The notes beneath the pieces are model-generated. The model saw only the letters and a list, made by a program, of their open reading frames with translations, searched no databases and was not told where the DNA came from. A program made the translations under genes and the position numbers. From Ricinus communis (lineage: Eukaryota > Streptophyta > Magnoliopsida > Malpighiales > Euphorbiaceae): a stretch of DNA of 64,000 bases. The DNA lies in the NCBI RefSeq assembly GCF_019578655.1, contig NC_063257.1, forward strand, positions 16,058,001-16,122,000, written 5' to 3'. Positions 11,135 through 22,801 of the stretch are shown one piece after another; the first letter of the stretch is position 1; each line of letters begins with the position of its first letter.

Positions 11135-13035
11135 TATGCTTGACAGATTCAACGATGAAATTCTGCAAATTCTGAAATCCCTTATGGTAGGAAAAGATGT
11201 GAAGTCTTTAATGGAGCTGCAATCGAGCTTGAGAGAGTTCATGAGATCTCAATCTATCTCTGTTTTGCGTGAGATTACTGAGAAAACTGTTGACCAGAAA
11301 CTTTGGGTTCTGGAATTCTTCGTTCGTGCTTTCGCTCTCATAGGGGATATGGAGGCATACATCATCTTTTCAACCTTCTATTTATTTTTCTTTACTTTCT
11401 TCTTTTTGTCTTTAATTTTAAATTATTTCTTATTTGTCTCCTAGAGTTGTTTGGCTCTGAAATACGAGGCTTTGCTTTTGCGAGAAATCAAGTCTTCAAG
11501 TTGCCAACGTCTACAAGTTTCATATATAGAATGGCTCAATTTTGCTGAGCAGTTGATCCAAAATGGGTTTTATTCTACTGCCAGACAGGTGTTTTATTTT
11601 TCAATTTTAATTAAAACTCTACTTTATCTTGCTGTAGCATTTTCAGGACATTTGGAATTGCTATTGAGCTGCTTTTTTCAAACTGCTTTAGGAAAAATAT
11701 CAATTTAACTATGTTTTTAAAAGTAGTTCTTAAAACTCAAATAATAAATAAATAAAGAAATTTGGAAAAGCGCTTTTCCATCCTTAAGGATAAATGGGGC
11801 TTTAGAGTTGATGACAATGTGTTAGGTTTCCTTTCAGATGTTTACTGCTAAATTGTAACCAACTTGATGATAATTGCAATGCAACTGCGATAAATTAATT
11901 GCTCAAGGTGCAGGAAGAAAAAGATTCATAGTTATGTTGTTGATCTTGTATGCTGGATTAGTAATGTCTCCTGATCTAACCTGCAGCTATGGGTTTTCCT
12001 TCTGCAGGCCTGTGAAAATGCAATGTTATGCCTCCAAAAGGATGATGTTGCCATTTCCAGAAAAATTGACAAGAGAATACTAAGACTCGAGGACCATGCT
12101 GTACAATTTGCAGGTTCAGGATCTGGTATGTCCTCTCCATCTCATTAATTCTCAAGATTTGTGTCATGATACATTTCCTAGTAGGCAAGCTATAAGAACA
12201 ACACTGAAACTGATTAGTTGATGATGATGATACATTTCCTAGTAGGCAAGCTATATCTGTTATGGTAATACAATCAGTCAGTTTGAGATGGTAGATGTAT
12301 GAAGAACAACACTGAAACTGATTAGTTGATGATGATAATTTTTCACTTCAGAACTCATGTACTGATATAAAGAACAATTAATTCTCACTTCAAAACTCAA
12401 TTTATCAATGTGAAGGTCATTAATGATTTTACGCACATGTTGCTGGAACTTTTATTTCAACAATTTTCATAGGCTGTTTAGCATCACTAAGTGAAGATAG
12501 GCTTATGGCAATCTAGAGAAGTTCTCGCAACATAGTGCACTGCTCTTTGATCCGACACGCACTATACCTCTTGATGCTGGTTGTAGACAGTAGCAAAGAG
12601 GCAAATAATCCAAATCCTTAATGAACAAGTATTTCTTTTCCAGTGAGAAATACAAATGGTTTACTGATTATTTTCTACTTTAACAGATGCAAGTTTCATG
12701 TTTTTGTCCCCATGTAATGGGTTTGAAATACCATGACTTGATTATTATTCTCGACCCTATGAAATCTTCGTTTGATCTTATATAATGTTTTCAAATATAT
12801 AATTAAAATCACATGCACTTCACCATGTCATTGCAAACTCTGATTATTCATTACAGTCCAGGCTCAGGCTGCAGAATTCTTGAACAGAAAAACAATTGAG
12901 AAGAGGAAAATATGTTCTACATTCAGTAATGAAACACAATTTGTGGCTAGCATTTTGTTCCGAAATGGAATCAAGAAGCGAAATGTAAGACAACTGCATG
13001 AATCCCAATGTGTCCGACAGAATATTAAAATTTGA
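10994..13035 (+). CDS. DFO: DOUBLE-STRAND BREAK FORMATION (DFO)-like protein, five exons
   Basis: Exons join as 10994-11046, 11147-11354, 11445-11588, 12008-12125 and 12857-13035, giving 234 codons including TGA, with every junction in phase. Introns 1, 3 and 4 are GT-AG; intron 2 starts with GC (GAG then GCATAC) and ends CTAG. Exon 1 starts MSFAQSVSLFCSEINNRR. Later landmarks are KDVKSLMELQSSLREFMRS, the helix-rich SCLALKYEALLLREIKSS, QVSYIEWLNFAEQLIQNGFY and, near the C-terminus, SILFRNGIKKRNVRQLHE. I recognise this layout as the plant-specific protein DFO (Arabidopsis At1g07060), required for meiotic DNA double-strand breaks and recombination start. No enzymatic motif is visible; it is probably a helical scaffold in the meiotic nucleus. 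Identification is from memory of the family. The gene stands alone among transposons and looks intact. Confidence 0.7.
11103..11135. repeat. (ATT)n microsatellite in intron 1
   Basis: About ten ATT units sit just before the acceptor TGCTTGACAG of intron 1 of the DFO-like gene, within the region normally holding the branch point and polypyrimidine tract. Length variation here could affect splicing. Confidence 0.9.
12168..12340. repeat. Small interleaved duplications in intron 4
   Basis: GATACATTTCCTAGTAGGC occurs at about 12169 and 12229, and AGAACAACACTGAAACTG at about 12193 and 12302. This suggests a local duplication followed by insertion or slippage. It is intronic and has no coding effect. 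Confidence 0.8.
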
Positions 13036-13092
13036 GTTCAATGCCAATTGAAATGACTGTGATGATTGCCATGCTGCCGATTGATGAAGAAG

Positions 13093-13198
13093 TATGTTCC
13101 TTTCAATCAAAAACTAATGCTTTGATCAGTTCATATCACCTTGATTATGTTCCTTTCAATCAAAGACTAATGCTTTGATCAGTTCATATCACCTTGAT
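13093..13198. repeat. 53-base perfect-period tandem duplication after the DFO-like stop
   Basis: TATGTTCCTTTCAATCAAA begins at 13093 and again at 13146, both units ending ACCTTGAT, with one substitution between them. It lies about 60 bases past the TGA and so probably in the 3' UTR or just beyond. Confidence 0.9.
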
Positions 13199-14536
13199 AA
13201 TGTCATATGAAATGTTCAATGATATTAATTTTTGCTTAGGTCGGTTATAGGTCACAATGAGTTTCTTTGTTTTTGGTCACTTATATGCATATTGCTGTCA
13301 GAAAACGAAATAGCATTGAAGATCTTTCACGAAGGCACTATGATAATTGAATTTAATATGGTTAGAGCATTCATCCAAAATCTGTATTTAAGTCCAAGTT
13401 ACTTGGCAGGTTTAAAATATTAAATTCTTCTAACCAGAGAAGGGAGAGTTGCAAGGTTCAATCTTGATAAGACCAGACTTGTGCATTAATTGTATTCCAT
13501 CCTGCATTTGTTTAGTTTTGGTTTCAATCGTAAGGGATTTGCATGTCTCATGATGCTACTTACAAGGTTATGACAAATTTACTAGTAGTCTTTCTCAATC
13601 ACCACCGGGGCAAAAGGAACAATGATATTCCAAACAACAGGTAATAGAAACTTTTGAAAAAAAAATCATTCTTTAAGGGTTCTAAGATGTGGTGCTTTTT
13701 TGGGGATTTCTTTTACATGTATATAGAAAATGAACGGTAAAATTTTTTTGACTTAAACTTTGAAATTTTTTTTATTCAAATGATTTTTTTAACTATATTA
13801 TAATTTTGGTATATTTTTAATATCACTTTTCTTAATAAAATTATGGCAATATCATTTTTATTTTTTATACATATCCACCTATTCATTGTCGTATAAATCC
13901 AAATAGCCGTAATAAATATAAAACTACAACCTTTCATGGTATCTTGAAATGACTTATTTTATTTTATTTTATTTTTATATACTGTTAAATGCTTTTTGAT
14001 ATATTTTTAATATGTTGCTGGAAATATGTATCTTTATTGTGAGCAAAACATACTAGCTACTATAAAAAGTATATGTAATATCATTCAATTCATGGATATC
14101 AAACATAAAGGTATAAAATAAAAATGATAAATCTATATCACTTGCTCGGTTTAATAATAATACAAGTTAAATAATATCATTTTGGTATTTTTGTATATAT
14201 TTTTAATATTTTAATAAAATTTAACAAAATAAAAATCATATAAATAAATATTTTTAAATAGAAAAATTGTGAAAACAAAATTTTAAAAAAAATTGTGAAA
14301 AGTAACTTTTTTTAAACAACCGTGTCTCATGAAATTTCCTCTTGTTTTTGTTAATAAATATATTTTAGATTTTATAGAAGTTTAAACGATCAAAACTTAC
14401 ATGGAGATTTGAAAGCTTATTGGGGTAATTTAGATTGACAGTTTGTGGACTTTTGCCCTTGTATCATAACCGTCCCTCATTTTCAATTTGTACTCTTTTA
14501 ACTTTAATTTTTGTAACAAACAACTCTCTACCATCA
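13199..14536. other. AT-rich sequence without recognisable gene
   Basis: Nothing coding is supported. Short open frames (for example 13232-13423 and 14435-14665) lack any recognised motif and have base composition like the surrounding non-coding DNA. It is mostly T/A-rich tracts (13660-14340). Confidence 0.5.
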
Positions 14537-14541
14537 GTCGA

Positions 14542-15977
14542 TGATGTGCATAGTTTTACACATATTTGCTTGCATATTATTGTGTATTTTCTTAGCAATT
14601 ATTGTGCTTTTATTCTAAGATCACCCGAATTTTGTATTTTTTTTGCATTTCAGGAGAATTTATAGGTCCATCATCAGTGTTTGAGCAATTTTAGATCAAT
14701 ACATGCGAAAACGAACGGGAATTCATCAAACATTGGACAAAGGCTCGCATTTCAAACATTAAGCATGGCCTGGACTCCGGCCGTGCTTAACCATTAGCTC
14801 TTGGTCCTCAAATGTGGCGTTTAGGCATGGTTTCCGAGGCTACCACGGCCTCCAGCACAGCCCGTGGTGGATCAGCACCGGCAAGGGCACGACCTAATTT
14901 ACAAGATCCAAAGGTTCAGCACGGCCTTGACCACGATCGTGTTGACCAGCACGGCCTTGACCACGGCCGTGCTGGGACAATTATCTAGGGGGAGAGAGAG
15001 TTTTAGCTGCTGGTTCGGTTTTTCGCAGAGTACTGAGTTCAGGAGAGAGTTGCAGAGAGGGAGAATTCCAGGATCGCAAGGTTCCGAGTGCAAAATAGTA
15101 GTGGAGCAAATCGAGAGGCAATTTGGGAGATCAATTGTAGTGCAGATTCAGATTTGGAGTTGTTCATCCAATTCGAGAGAAAAGGGTGTATATGTTTCAT
15201 TTTTGTTATTCTTTCATTGTGATTAATTTCCTAGTTGTTTTAAACGTGAACATGTGTAGCTAGATCGATTAAATCTATTGAGATTTCTTTACTATGTTGG
15301 CTTAGTATTAAATTGTTGGATTGTTTGAGTTTAGTTTTGTATCCTTCTTGCTTTCAGTATTAATAAGATAATGCATAATTCATGAGACATTGTAAATTGT
15401 GGTGTTTAGATTGCTTCATGTGATTGAGAAGTTCATTTGGCAGTTGAAAATTTGAATAGCAAGAACTAGTTAATAATCACTTAGAGATAAGGATAATTAA
15501 CTAGCCGGATTAAGAATTAACAAAGCTTAATAGAGACGGATTAAAGCTTAATGCTAATTTAAGGATCAATTGTTAGGAAGAGATTCCAACTTTAGGTTCT
15601 TGAGTTTACGAATTCGGTTATCTCGAGAGAGAAACCGAATTCAGTTAAGAATTCGTCCACGGGTAGCATAATTGGACTCATAAATCTGTTATCTTTTGTT
15701 TGATTGCCAACTAGTTTAGGTTCCCTTTGGGTTTGCTTTCTTGTCTTGGTTGTTTCATTTATCCATTCATTCCTGCATTTTACTTAGAACTCAGCTTGTA
15801 ATTATTAGTAAATTTAGAAATTATTCATCATTTATTTTAGGCTAATATAACAGAGAACAAAGTAGTAACTCTGGGCTTTCACTTTCCTGAGGGATACAAC
15901 CTTGATACTCGCCATTAGTGCTAGACTGCATCGATAGGTTCACTGCCTTAGATTGTAGTTGGATAAATAGCCTATCA
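14542..15977 (+). repeat. Solo LTR, Athila type (TGATGTGC family), with target duplication GTCGA
   Basis: A single LTR of 1436 bases starts TGATGTGCATAG and ends GCCTATCA, flanked by a perfect 5-base duplication GTCGA at 14537-14541 and 15978-15982. No internal sequence is attached. This is the product expected when the two LTRs of an inserted element recombine and delete the inside. Its second half (from about 15240) closely resembles the LTRs at 42569-44020 and 46901-48351, while its first half differs. It has a palindrome block at about 14764-14975. Confidence 0.95.
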
Positions 15978-18429
15978 GTCGACTACTAACCCAGTAATGG
16001 AAAACACACATGGCAGTCCATGTATTCTCTAAGCTCATTAAATATAAAAGAAATTATTGTCCACTGTAGAAATTCTCTTTCCTCTCATTCACTTTTTTTC
16101 CCATTGCAATCCCTACTCTTTCCTTTAACCTACTTATTGACCTAATGGTCAATTGACCTCTATTTTGATCTTAACACCAAAATGAGTGATTGCTAATTAT
16201 TTCTTTGAGAGTATTTAGCTTAGTGCTATAGAGGTTTAAAAATTGGATAAAAAGGCCTTAAGCTTTTCAAGATAGATTTTTGGAAACCTTAAAAGCGCGA
16301 AAGGATTTTCATTTGGTCAAGGTAACTATTGACGTGTAAAGAACACTTGGAAGCCTTTAAATATTATCAAGATAACTGGTAGTTAAATAGTCTTCTCTTT
16401 GAGAAGCGTGAGGGCGCTTCTGGAGGTGTTAGAGCACCTCTGTTGACCATAAGGTTTCATATGTGATTTTGATGATGCAAAATATTATTATTACTGACAA
16501 TCTTGTTTATTGTTATTGTTGTTAGTAAGTACTCTCTAATTGCCATTGATATACTGAAGCCAATATATGTCTGTGTAGATTCACACCTATAAACATTTTA
16601 TCATGCTTTTGAATTGTCTATTTCACAATCTTGAATAAAAGTTCCACCTGTGAAGGTCAACTTAAAGGCAAAAGTAATAGAACGATTCATGGCAGGCCTT
16701 CCTAGTTATGAAGTTGAAGCTTCATGCCTATGAAAAAATTGTGAGCACGACTTTTTCGGAGCCTACCCTAAGCGATTAAAACTATGTCACTGTGTATCTC
16801 GTACGTACTAGGCTCGACCTGAAAGTGAGCCGTTTCAGAAAGAGGTATCAAAGGATCACAACAACCACGGTGACCGCGAATTATCAGAAAATATTGATAA
16901 TCGCCATCCGGATAAAATAGACGGGACAAATAGAGAAGGGCTAAGAATGGCGGCTCAAATTTCTTATGGAGAGCCTAATTTTCTCCCTTCCCGAATAAGA
17001 GATTTAGGTTCAGAAAGTTAGGTACGTGTCAGGCATCCCAACACGCTCGAACACAAAGTTCGCCTCCACTAAACTCTAAGGTTTTTGGTTTCTCCTAATT
17101 GTACTAACCTAGCTTGGTTAGTACCCATTTTATTATGATGGAATTTTATTATCATGTTAAAACATGTAAGAGAGACTAACTTATCATACATCTACCTAAG
17201 GGGAAAAACACATTGGTGCCACTATTCTTAAGGAGGTATGTTGGTACCTTAGATTTTATCAAACATGCCAAAGTGACCAAATAAATCAGTTTTATTAAGC
17301 ATGTGGGTGCCAGGTTAATTTTACCTTCAATTGATTAGGTGAATGAAACATGGAAGACGAGGGAACTTACTTTGGTGAGTCGATTCATTTTGGTTCAGCA
17401 TGTGAGGTGATTAATCAACCTAAATTCAATTTACCTTTAACATGTGAGGTGAAATCTAAACATACCAAAGTAATTAACAAGACATATAAAGAATGGGAAA
17501 AAAGGAATTAATGGGGATAGAAAATAGATTAACAAAATTTAAAGGGAAAATTATCTAACACCCTAGCTAATATAAACACAAATCATGCAAATACACAAGC
17601 AAGTATCAATTCAAATTAAATCTAGTCTAAGAATGACCCTTATCAAAGGATAAGAACAACCATAAACATTTTAATGTCAAGATTGCTAGTAAGCCTTCCC
17701 ACGAATGCCAAATTCGGCAAGATGGCAGCAATTACGCCAACTAGAGAGCACAAGAGTTTGAAAATGTATGCTTATATTACTATGTTCTCAACCATGTACA
17801 AATGAGGAATGGAGGGGGAATTCATAGGCATGGATGGCCACCATTCTCACCTTCTTGAATGTTCTAGAATGCTACTTATATCCATACATGTCTAGAATAT
17901 TCTAGATGTGCTATGAAAATACTAAGTTAGTTTATTATTCATAAAACTAATTAAAACAACAAAATGTAATTAAATATATTAACTACGTAAGCTACTCAAT
18001 GAATATTTAAAGGAAGCTAATCACGCAAAATCTAGAGCTAATTTATTATATAAGAACAAAACATTTAATTAGCTCTAATCATGCCTCTAGTCACATTATT
18101 AACCCATTTAGCATGCAGATTACATTTAAAGCCAAAAACATACCACATTAAAAACTTTACCCTTCAAAACACCAACTTTAAACATATAGCATTAAACCTG
18201 AACAAGCATAAATAGGACAATAATTACCCAAACTTATTTTATCAAGTTATTCCACTCATCATGCACATTTCAACACAAAATCATGCATTAACACCAAACA
18301 AGCCTAACATATCAAATAATGTTAATTCTACCATAAAAACTACAAAAGAGAAGTTAATCATGCTTAAAAATTAATAAATAATAACATAAAAACTCATTCG
18401 AGGGTTCAAATCTATCAAGAACAACAAAA

Positions 18430-18560
18430 AAATGGAAGCTTGAAGCTTCTGTGAGCTTACCCCATCTGGGGTAAGCCTTAGTCCATGTGGGCTAAACGAA
18501 AGCCTGCATGCATTAAGCCTTCCCCTGCATGGGGTATGCTCCCAAAAGCTTGGAGCTTCT
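18430..18560. repeat. Array of GCTTACCCCATGTGGGC-type palindromic words (first block)
   Basis: Several imperfect copies of words pairing CCCA with TGGG occur here, such as CTTACCCCATCTGGGGTAAG (a hairpin) and CTTAGTCCATGTGGGCTAA. Related blocks lie at 19330-19485 and 33568-33640. Confidence 0.7.
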
Positions 18561-19329
18561 ATTTTTGAGAGTTTTCTTCAAAACAATGTTTCTAACTTTA
18601 ATATAGTCATGAAAGATTATGAAACTAAGTTAAACGCATGTCCAAAATATGTTTAATCCATAGTTTTAGACCTCATAGTTATACCTTTGATTTAATCAAG
18701 GAAAAGAGTGACTTTGAGGTGAGAGAGGACTTGTTTGAGTTCTTTGGACACCAAAAAGCACCAAAACACCTTTGGATTGACTATATAACACCTGCAAAAT
18801 AGAAGATCATGAATGGAAGATGTCATTTTTTAAGGCTAGGGTTGAATGGAATATGGGTAATGAAAATGGGGGTTATGGATATTAAGATGATGAGAATATG
18901 AGCTTGGTGAGATTAGAATGAGTTTTGCTTGTTAGAATAACTAAAAGGAGGATATTAGAAAAGCTTCTTGGGATTCTTTTGTGGTCTTTTGTAATGGATA
19001 TCTAAGGTAAGAATTCAAAGATGGGTAAGGAAAAACTTTTGTGTATTATGGGTTAGCTCCAAAAATGGTGGTTGAAGCATTCTTCTTCTTCTTTTGTGTT
19101 TTTGAGTTGAAAAACAAAATGTGGCTCTAGGATTTTTTGAAGAGAAAAATATGAATTTATATGGGTAAGTAGGATTTTTTAGAGTTTTGGGTGTTAGGCT
19201 TTGATTGGCTCTTGTATTTTAAGGGTAAAAGAATAATATTTACATTTTCTAAAAAGGAGGAGACGGTGGCACGCATCCCTAGGAAAAGGAATATGCCTCA
19301 TAGGTTCGCATTCCCATGATGTTGCATTA

Positions 19330-19485
19330 TGAGCCTTTAGCCCACGTGGGGTAATCGCCTAGCCAACATAGGCTTAGCCTTACCCCACACAGGCTTAGCT
19401 TAAGGCTTAGCGCACGTGGACCCTACTAAGCCCATGTGAACTTGGCTTAGTCCACATGGTCTAGGATGTAGCCTACATGGCGTGA
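19330..19485. repeat. Array of GCCCACGTGGGG-type palindromic words (second block)
   Basis: About six words such as TAGCCCACGTGGGGTAA, TTAGCGCACGTGGACC and AAGCCCATGTGAAC occur in a row. They share the word family of 18430-18560 and of 33568-33640. Confidence 0.7.
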
Positions 19486-19499
19486 TGTTGCCTTTCGAT

Positions 19500-19760
19500 G
19501 GTTTAAGGATGTCATCTATTTCGGTTTAGGGTTCTTTGGGTCTTTAAGGCCTCGGTTAGGGTTTAAGGCTTCAGTCAAGGTTTCGATCTCGATTAGGGTT
19601 TAAGGCTTCAGTTAGGGTTTTTTTATGTCTTTAAGGCCTTGGTTAGGGTTTAAGGCTTCAATTAGGGTTTCTAGAGTTTTACAATCTCGATTAGGGTTTA
19701 AGGCTTCAGTTAGGGTTTTCAAGGTTTTACGGTCTTGGTTTTAGGGTTTCATCAATCCAT
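19500..19760. repeat. Minisatellite with telomere-like TTAGGGTTT words
   Basis: Imperfect units mix TTAGGGTTTAAGGCTTCAG with (C/T)TCGGTTAGGGTTT. About ten TAGGGTTT words, the plant telomere unit, occur in 260 bases, but separated by unrelated words and not as a head-to-tail telomere array. It is an interstitial, degenerate repeat and not a chromosome end. Confidence 0.8.
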
Positions 19761-20039
19761 TCTAGATCTTCCGAGCGTCCTTTGGTGTCATTCAGAGCCT
19801 TTTCCTTCTTACGTTAAAGTTTACTCTATCAGACTTATTTTAGTCTCGTCATCGAGCTTGTGCAACGGATGAGCAAAAGTTAAGTAATAACAGTTTGCCC
19901 CTTAGTTTGGAATATGAGCTTTTCTAAAAATTGGTTTTGCATACTAATTCAACTTGAAAGAATAAGGTTGAATCAAACCAAACATAATTAAATATCACAT
20001 GAATGGCTTGATTTTCTATTATAGAGTTCTGTTTGTTCG

Positions 20040-20233
20040 AGGAAGACACCATCTTGCCTCTATATATACTTTTGATGAATTCATCTTTATTATAGGAGAC
20101 ACTATCTCGCCATTTTTACTAGATTTATAAAGCAGAAGGCACCACCTTGCTGCTTAAATATTCTTCGGGAGACACCATCTTGCTGGTTTTGTTAAAATCG
20201 TAGGAGACATCATCGCACTACTCTTGTTGAGGC
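20040..20233. repeat. GACACCATCTTGC minisatellite, left part
   Basis: Degenerate units (GACACCATCTTGC, GACACTATCTCGCC, GGCACCACCTTGC, GACATCATCGCAC) are spaced some 40-65 bases apart. The array is interrupted by the Athila insertion and continues at 32955-33320. Confidence 0.8.
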
Positions 20234-20238
20234 AGGAC

Positions 20239-21704
20239 TGATAAGCATCATAATACACATGTTTTCATGCCCGATTGTTTATATTTTTTATGCATGATTA
20301 TCCCGTTTTATACTAGAATCACCTGTCTTTTGTTTCCTTTCTCATTTCAGGTCATTTTTGAAGGACATCATCAATAATCGAGGGACATACGTGTGATTAC
20401 GGACCCAAATCCATCAGATTGGGCGAGGAGTAGCACCCAGAGGGTTGAGCACGGCCTTGACTCCGGCCGTGCTGAATTATCAAGAGGCTATCCCCAATTG
20501 TGCCATTTTAGCACGACTTCCGTAGCCACCACGGCCTCCAGCACGGCCTGTGGTGGATCAGCACAGGCTTGGGCATGGCCTGGAAGGAGTCAGCACAACA
20601 GACTCCACAGATTCAAGCTGACTGGACTCGGCGTCTTGAATCATCAGCGGACTCGGCCATCTTGAATCAACTATATAGGCGATTTTGAATTCTTTTTGAA
20701 GGGGGACGATTTTTGGACTCAATTCCAAGACACACACTTAATCAATTATTTCTTATACCTCAATTGTAGACCTTGAGAAAACAAAAATTCATCAATTGAA
20801 GAGGGAATTTCACTTGTTCCAACATCGAATTGAAGATCAAGACAAACTTTGGGAGCATTCAAGAGGCAACTAGGGTTTGAGATTTCGAATTTTGCAATTT
20901 TAGGGTTTCTCATTCAGCTTGAAAGAGAAGGGTGTACATGCCTTTAATTTGTTTTTCCTTATTTTGTTCCCTAATTGCTTTAACCATGAACATGAGTAGC
21001 TAGATCTTTTGAATCCATTAGGGTTCACCTTTGTTGATGGATTATGCTTAATTGTTAGTTTTTATAATTGTCATTCTTGCAATCTTCTTGCTATTCAGTA
21101 ATAAAAGTTTGATTCAGTTAATTTGAGACGTTAGATTAATTATTTATTAGGTTGTTTCTTGACATTGAGAAATGCTTGTTACAACTGGACATTGAATAGT
21201 AAGAACTGGTAGTTAACACTTAGAGATAAGGTTGATTTACTCACCGGATTAAGAACTAATAACTCTTAATAGTTTTAAATCATATTTAATGCTAATCTGT
21301 AGTAATTCAATAGGAAGAGATTCCATTAGGTTAGTGCAGGTTTAGGAATTCGGTAAGCTCGAGAGAGGAACCGGGATTCAATTCAGGATTTAGGCACGGG
21401 TATGCAAGATCGGCAATCCATAAAATCCATCTTTAGAATTCCATCACTTAGGCTCCCTTTTGGGTTTGTTTCTCTCTTTGTAATTGTCTTTTGATTGTCC
21501 GTTGTTCTTTATTTACTTATTTACACTCATAATCATTAGCTGGTACGTTAGAACTTCCACACCTTATTTCAGACTAGATAACATAGCAACAGTAGTAACT
21601 CTAGGTTCACCCGATCTCCAAGGATACGACCTTGATACTCACTAGTGCTAGGCTGCATCGGTAGGTTCACTGCCTTAAGTGTAGGTTGCATAAAGAGCCC
21701 ATCA
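20239..21704 (+). repeat. 5' LTR of the 12.7-kb Athila element
   Basis: The LTR is 1466 bases, starting TGATAAGCATC and ending AGCCCATCA. The U3 holds the palindrome block (20448-20660). A TATA box in CTATATAGGC (20670-20679) places transcription start shortly after. The later part is nearly identical to 31932-32949. Confidence 0.95.
20448..20473. repeat. 9-base inverted repeat in the Athila U3
   Basis: AGCACGGCC (20448-20456) and GGCCGTGCT (20465-20473) are perfectly complementary around an 8-base spacer. A second inverted pair, CCACCAC (20526-20532) and GTGGTGG (20550-20556), follows. They lie some 110-220 bases upstream of the TATA box. Confidence 0.9.
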
Positions 21705-21710
21705 TGTTTT

Positions 21711-21728
21711 TGGTGCCGTTGCCGGGGA
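21711..21728 (+). promoter_or_regulatory. Primer-binding site, Asp tRNA
   Basis: TGGTGCCGTTGCCGGGGA follows the LTR after a 6-base spacer. It matches the complement of the 3' end of plant tRNA-Asp in 17 of 18 positions (T for C at position 4), as is usual for Athila elements. Confidence 0.9.
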
Positions 21729-21874
21729 ACAGTAACGGTGAACTAGAGTGAATTGTTTTTGTGTTAATTTAGTTATTATTTGTTTATTCATTTATTCTTT
21801 ATTTTTATTATCATTTATTGTTATATTTTTTTTGATTGATTGGTGGTTGTTTTGTTGTCGGTTTCAGGTAGTAT

Positions 21875-22801
21875 ATGACCAGGAGCTCTAACCCTGATCT
21901 AATAGCACCCTTATCTGACCCGGAGCGCTCTCTCAGATTATTGAGACGACGTTTGCAGGCAGTTGAGGAGGAGGACAGAGTTACGGTTCAGGTTCAAGGA
22001 ACTGACGCGATGGAGAACCTCAACCCCCAGGCCGATGATGATCAAAGGACTATGTACGATTTTGCTCGACCCTCTTTAGATGGGACGAAAACGAGTATAG
22101 TCAGACCTGCTATAGCGGCCAATAATTTTGAGATAAAGGCCAATGTTATCCAGATGAACCAGCAAAGCGTGCAATTTGGAGGATTGCCCAGCGAGGATCC
22201 CAATGCACATATCTCCAACTTTTTAGAGATTTGTGACACATTCAAGATAAATGGAACAACCGATGATGCCATTAGGCTGAGATTGTTTCCATTTTCCTTG
22301 AGGGACAGAGCAAAGAGATGGCTGCAATCCCTTCCACAACAGACGATCACTACTTGGAAGGCGTTGGCTGAAAATTTTTTATATAAGTATTTTCCTCCCG
22401 CTAAAACTGCTAAACTTAGAAATGACATATCTTCTTTTGTGCAGTTTGATGATGAAAGCATGTACGATGCATGGGAGAGGTTTAAGGATCTTTTGAGATG
22501 CTGCCCACATCACGGATTGCCAGTGTGGATGCAGGTTCAGACCTTCTACAGCGGGTTGAACCTTGCAACGAGGCAGATGGTGGATGCTGCAGCAGGTGGG
22601 GCGCTAAACAGTAAGACGCCCGAGCAGGCTCAGAAATTGATAGAGGAAATGGCCATGAACAACTATCAGTGGCAATCCTCTAGGAGCCGACCAAGAAGAC
22701 AGGGAGTGGTCAACCAAGTGGACTCTACAGCAGCCTTGGCAGCTCAAGTGGAGCTTCTAGCCAAGAAGATCGACCAACTCAGATCTGGTTCATGCACGTG
22801 A
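21875..22801 (+). CDS. gag: Athila Gag polyprotein, N-terminal part
   Basis: This 308-codon frame encodes the capsid region of an Athila Gag. Family landmarks are QFGGLPSEDPNAHISNFLEI (about residues 100-119), LRLFPFSLRDRAKRWLQSLP (about 134-153), TWKALAENFLYKYFPPAKTA, SMYDAWERFKDLLRCCPHHG and FYSGLN, the retrotransposon gag domain. The product would form the virus-like particle that packages element RNA. The start at 21875 follows the primer-binding site by about 150 bases. The frame ends early at TGA 22799-22801. Related Gag sequence continues (YNNTYNPGWRNHPNFGW near 22955-23005) through a frameshift into the protease frame. Confidence 0.9.
   Translation: MTRSSNPDLIAPLSDPERSLRLLRRRLQAVEEEDRVTVQVQGTDAMENLNPQADDDQRTMYDFARPSLDGTKTSIVRPAIAANNFEIKANVIQMNQQSVQFGGLPSEDPNAHISNFLEICDTFKINGTTDDAIRLRLFPFSLRDRAKRWLQSLPQQTITTWKALAENFLYKYFPPAKTAKLRNDISSFVQFDDESMYDAWERFKDLLRCCPHHGLPVWMQVQTFYSGLNLATRQMVDAAAGGALNSKTPEQAQKLIEEMAMNNYQWQSSRSRPRRQGVVNQVDSTAALAAQVELLAKKIDQLRSGSCT

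Larger units (their letters stand above)
15983..20233. other. Older repeat, probably an Ogre/Tat-like LTR region (left part)
   Basis: No intact gene is seen. The region carries several minisatellites and a GC-richer patch (about 16740-17080). It continues on the right of the Athila element, up to a TATA-like TATAAAAAGG near 33648 and a sequence resembling a Tat/Ogre primer-binding site near 33966. A very long LTR rich in tandem repeats fits Ogre elements, but its left boundary could not be found, so the assignment is tentative. Confidence 0.4.

Noticed and set aside
14864..15226. 120-codon frame inside the solo LTR
   Set aside because: It lies across the palindrome block and R region of an LTR with perfect target duplications; other copies do not keep it open.
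19500..19760. Chromosome end or true telomere array
   Set aside because: Words are interrupted by other sequence and are followed by ordinary repeats and nested elements on both sides.
21711..21728. Possible tRNA-Asp gene
   Set aside because: Only the last 18 bases of the complementary 3' end are present; position after the LTR makes it a primer-binding site.
22042..22461. 139-codon minus-strand frame under gag
   Set aside because: It is antisense to the well-supported Gag capsid region and has no recognised motif of its own.
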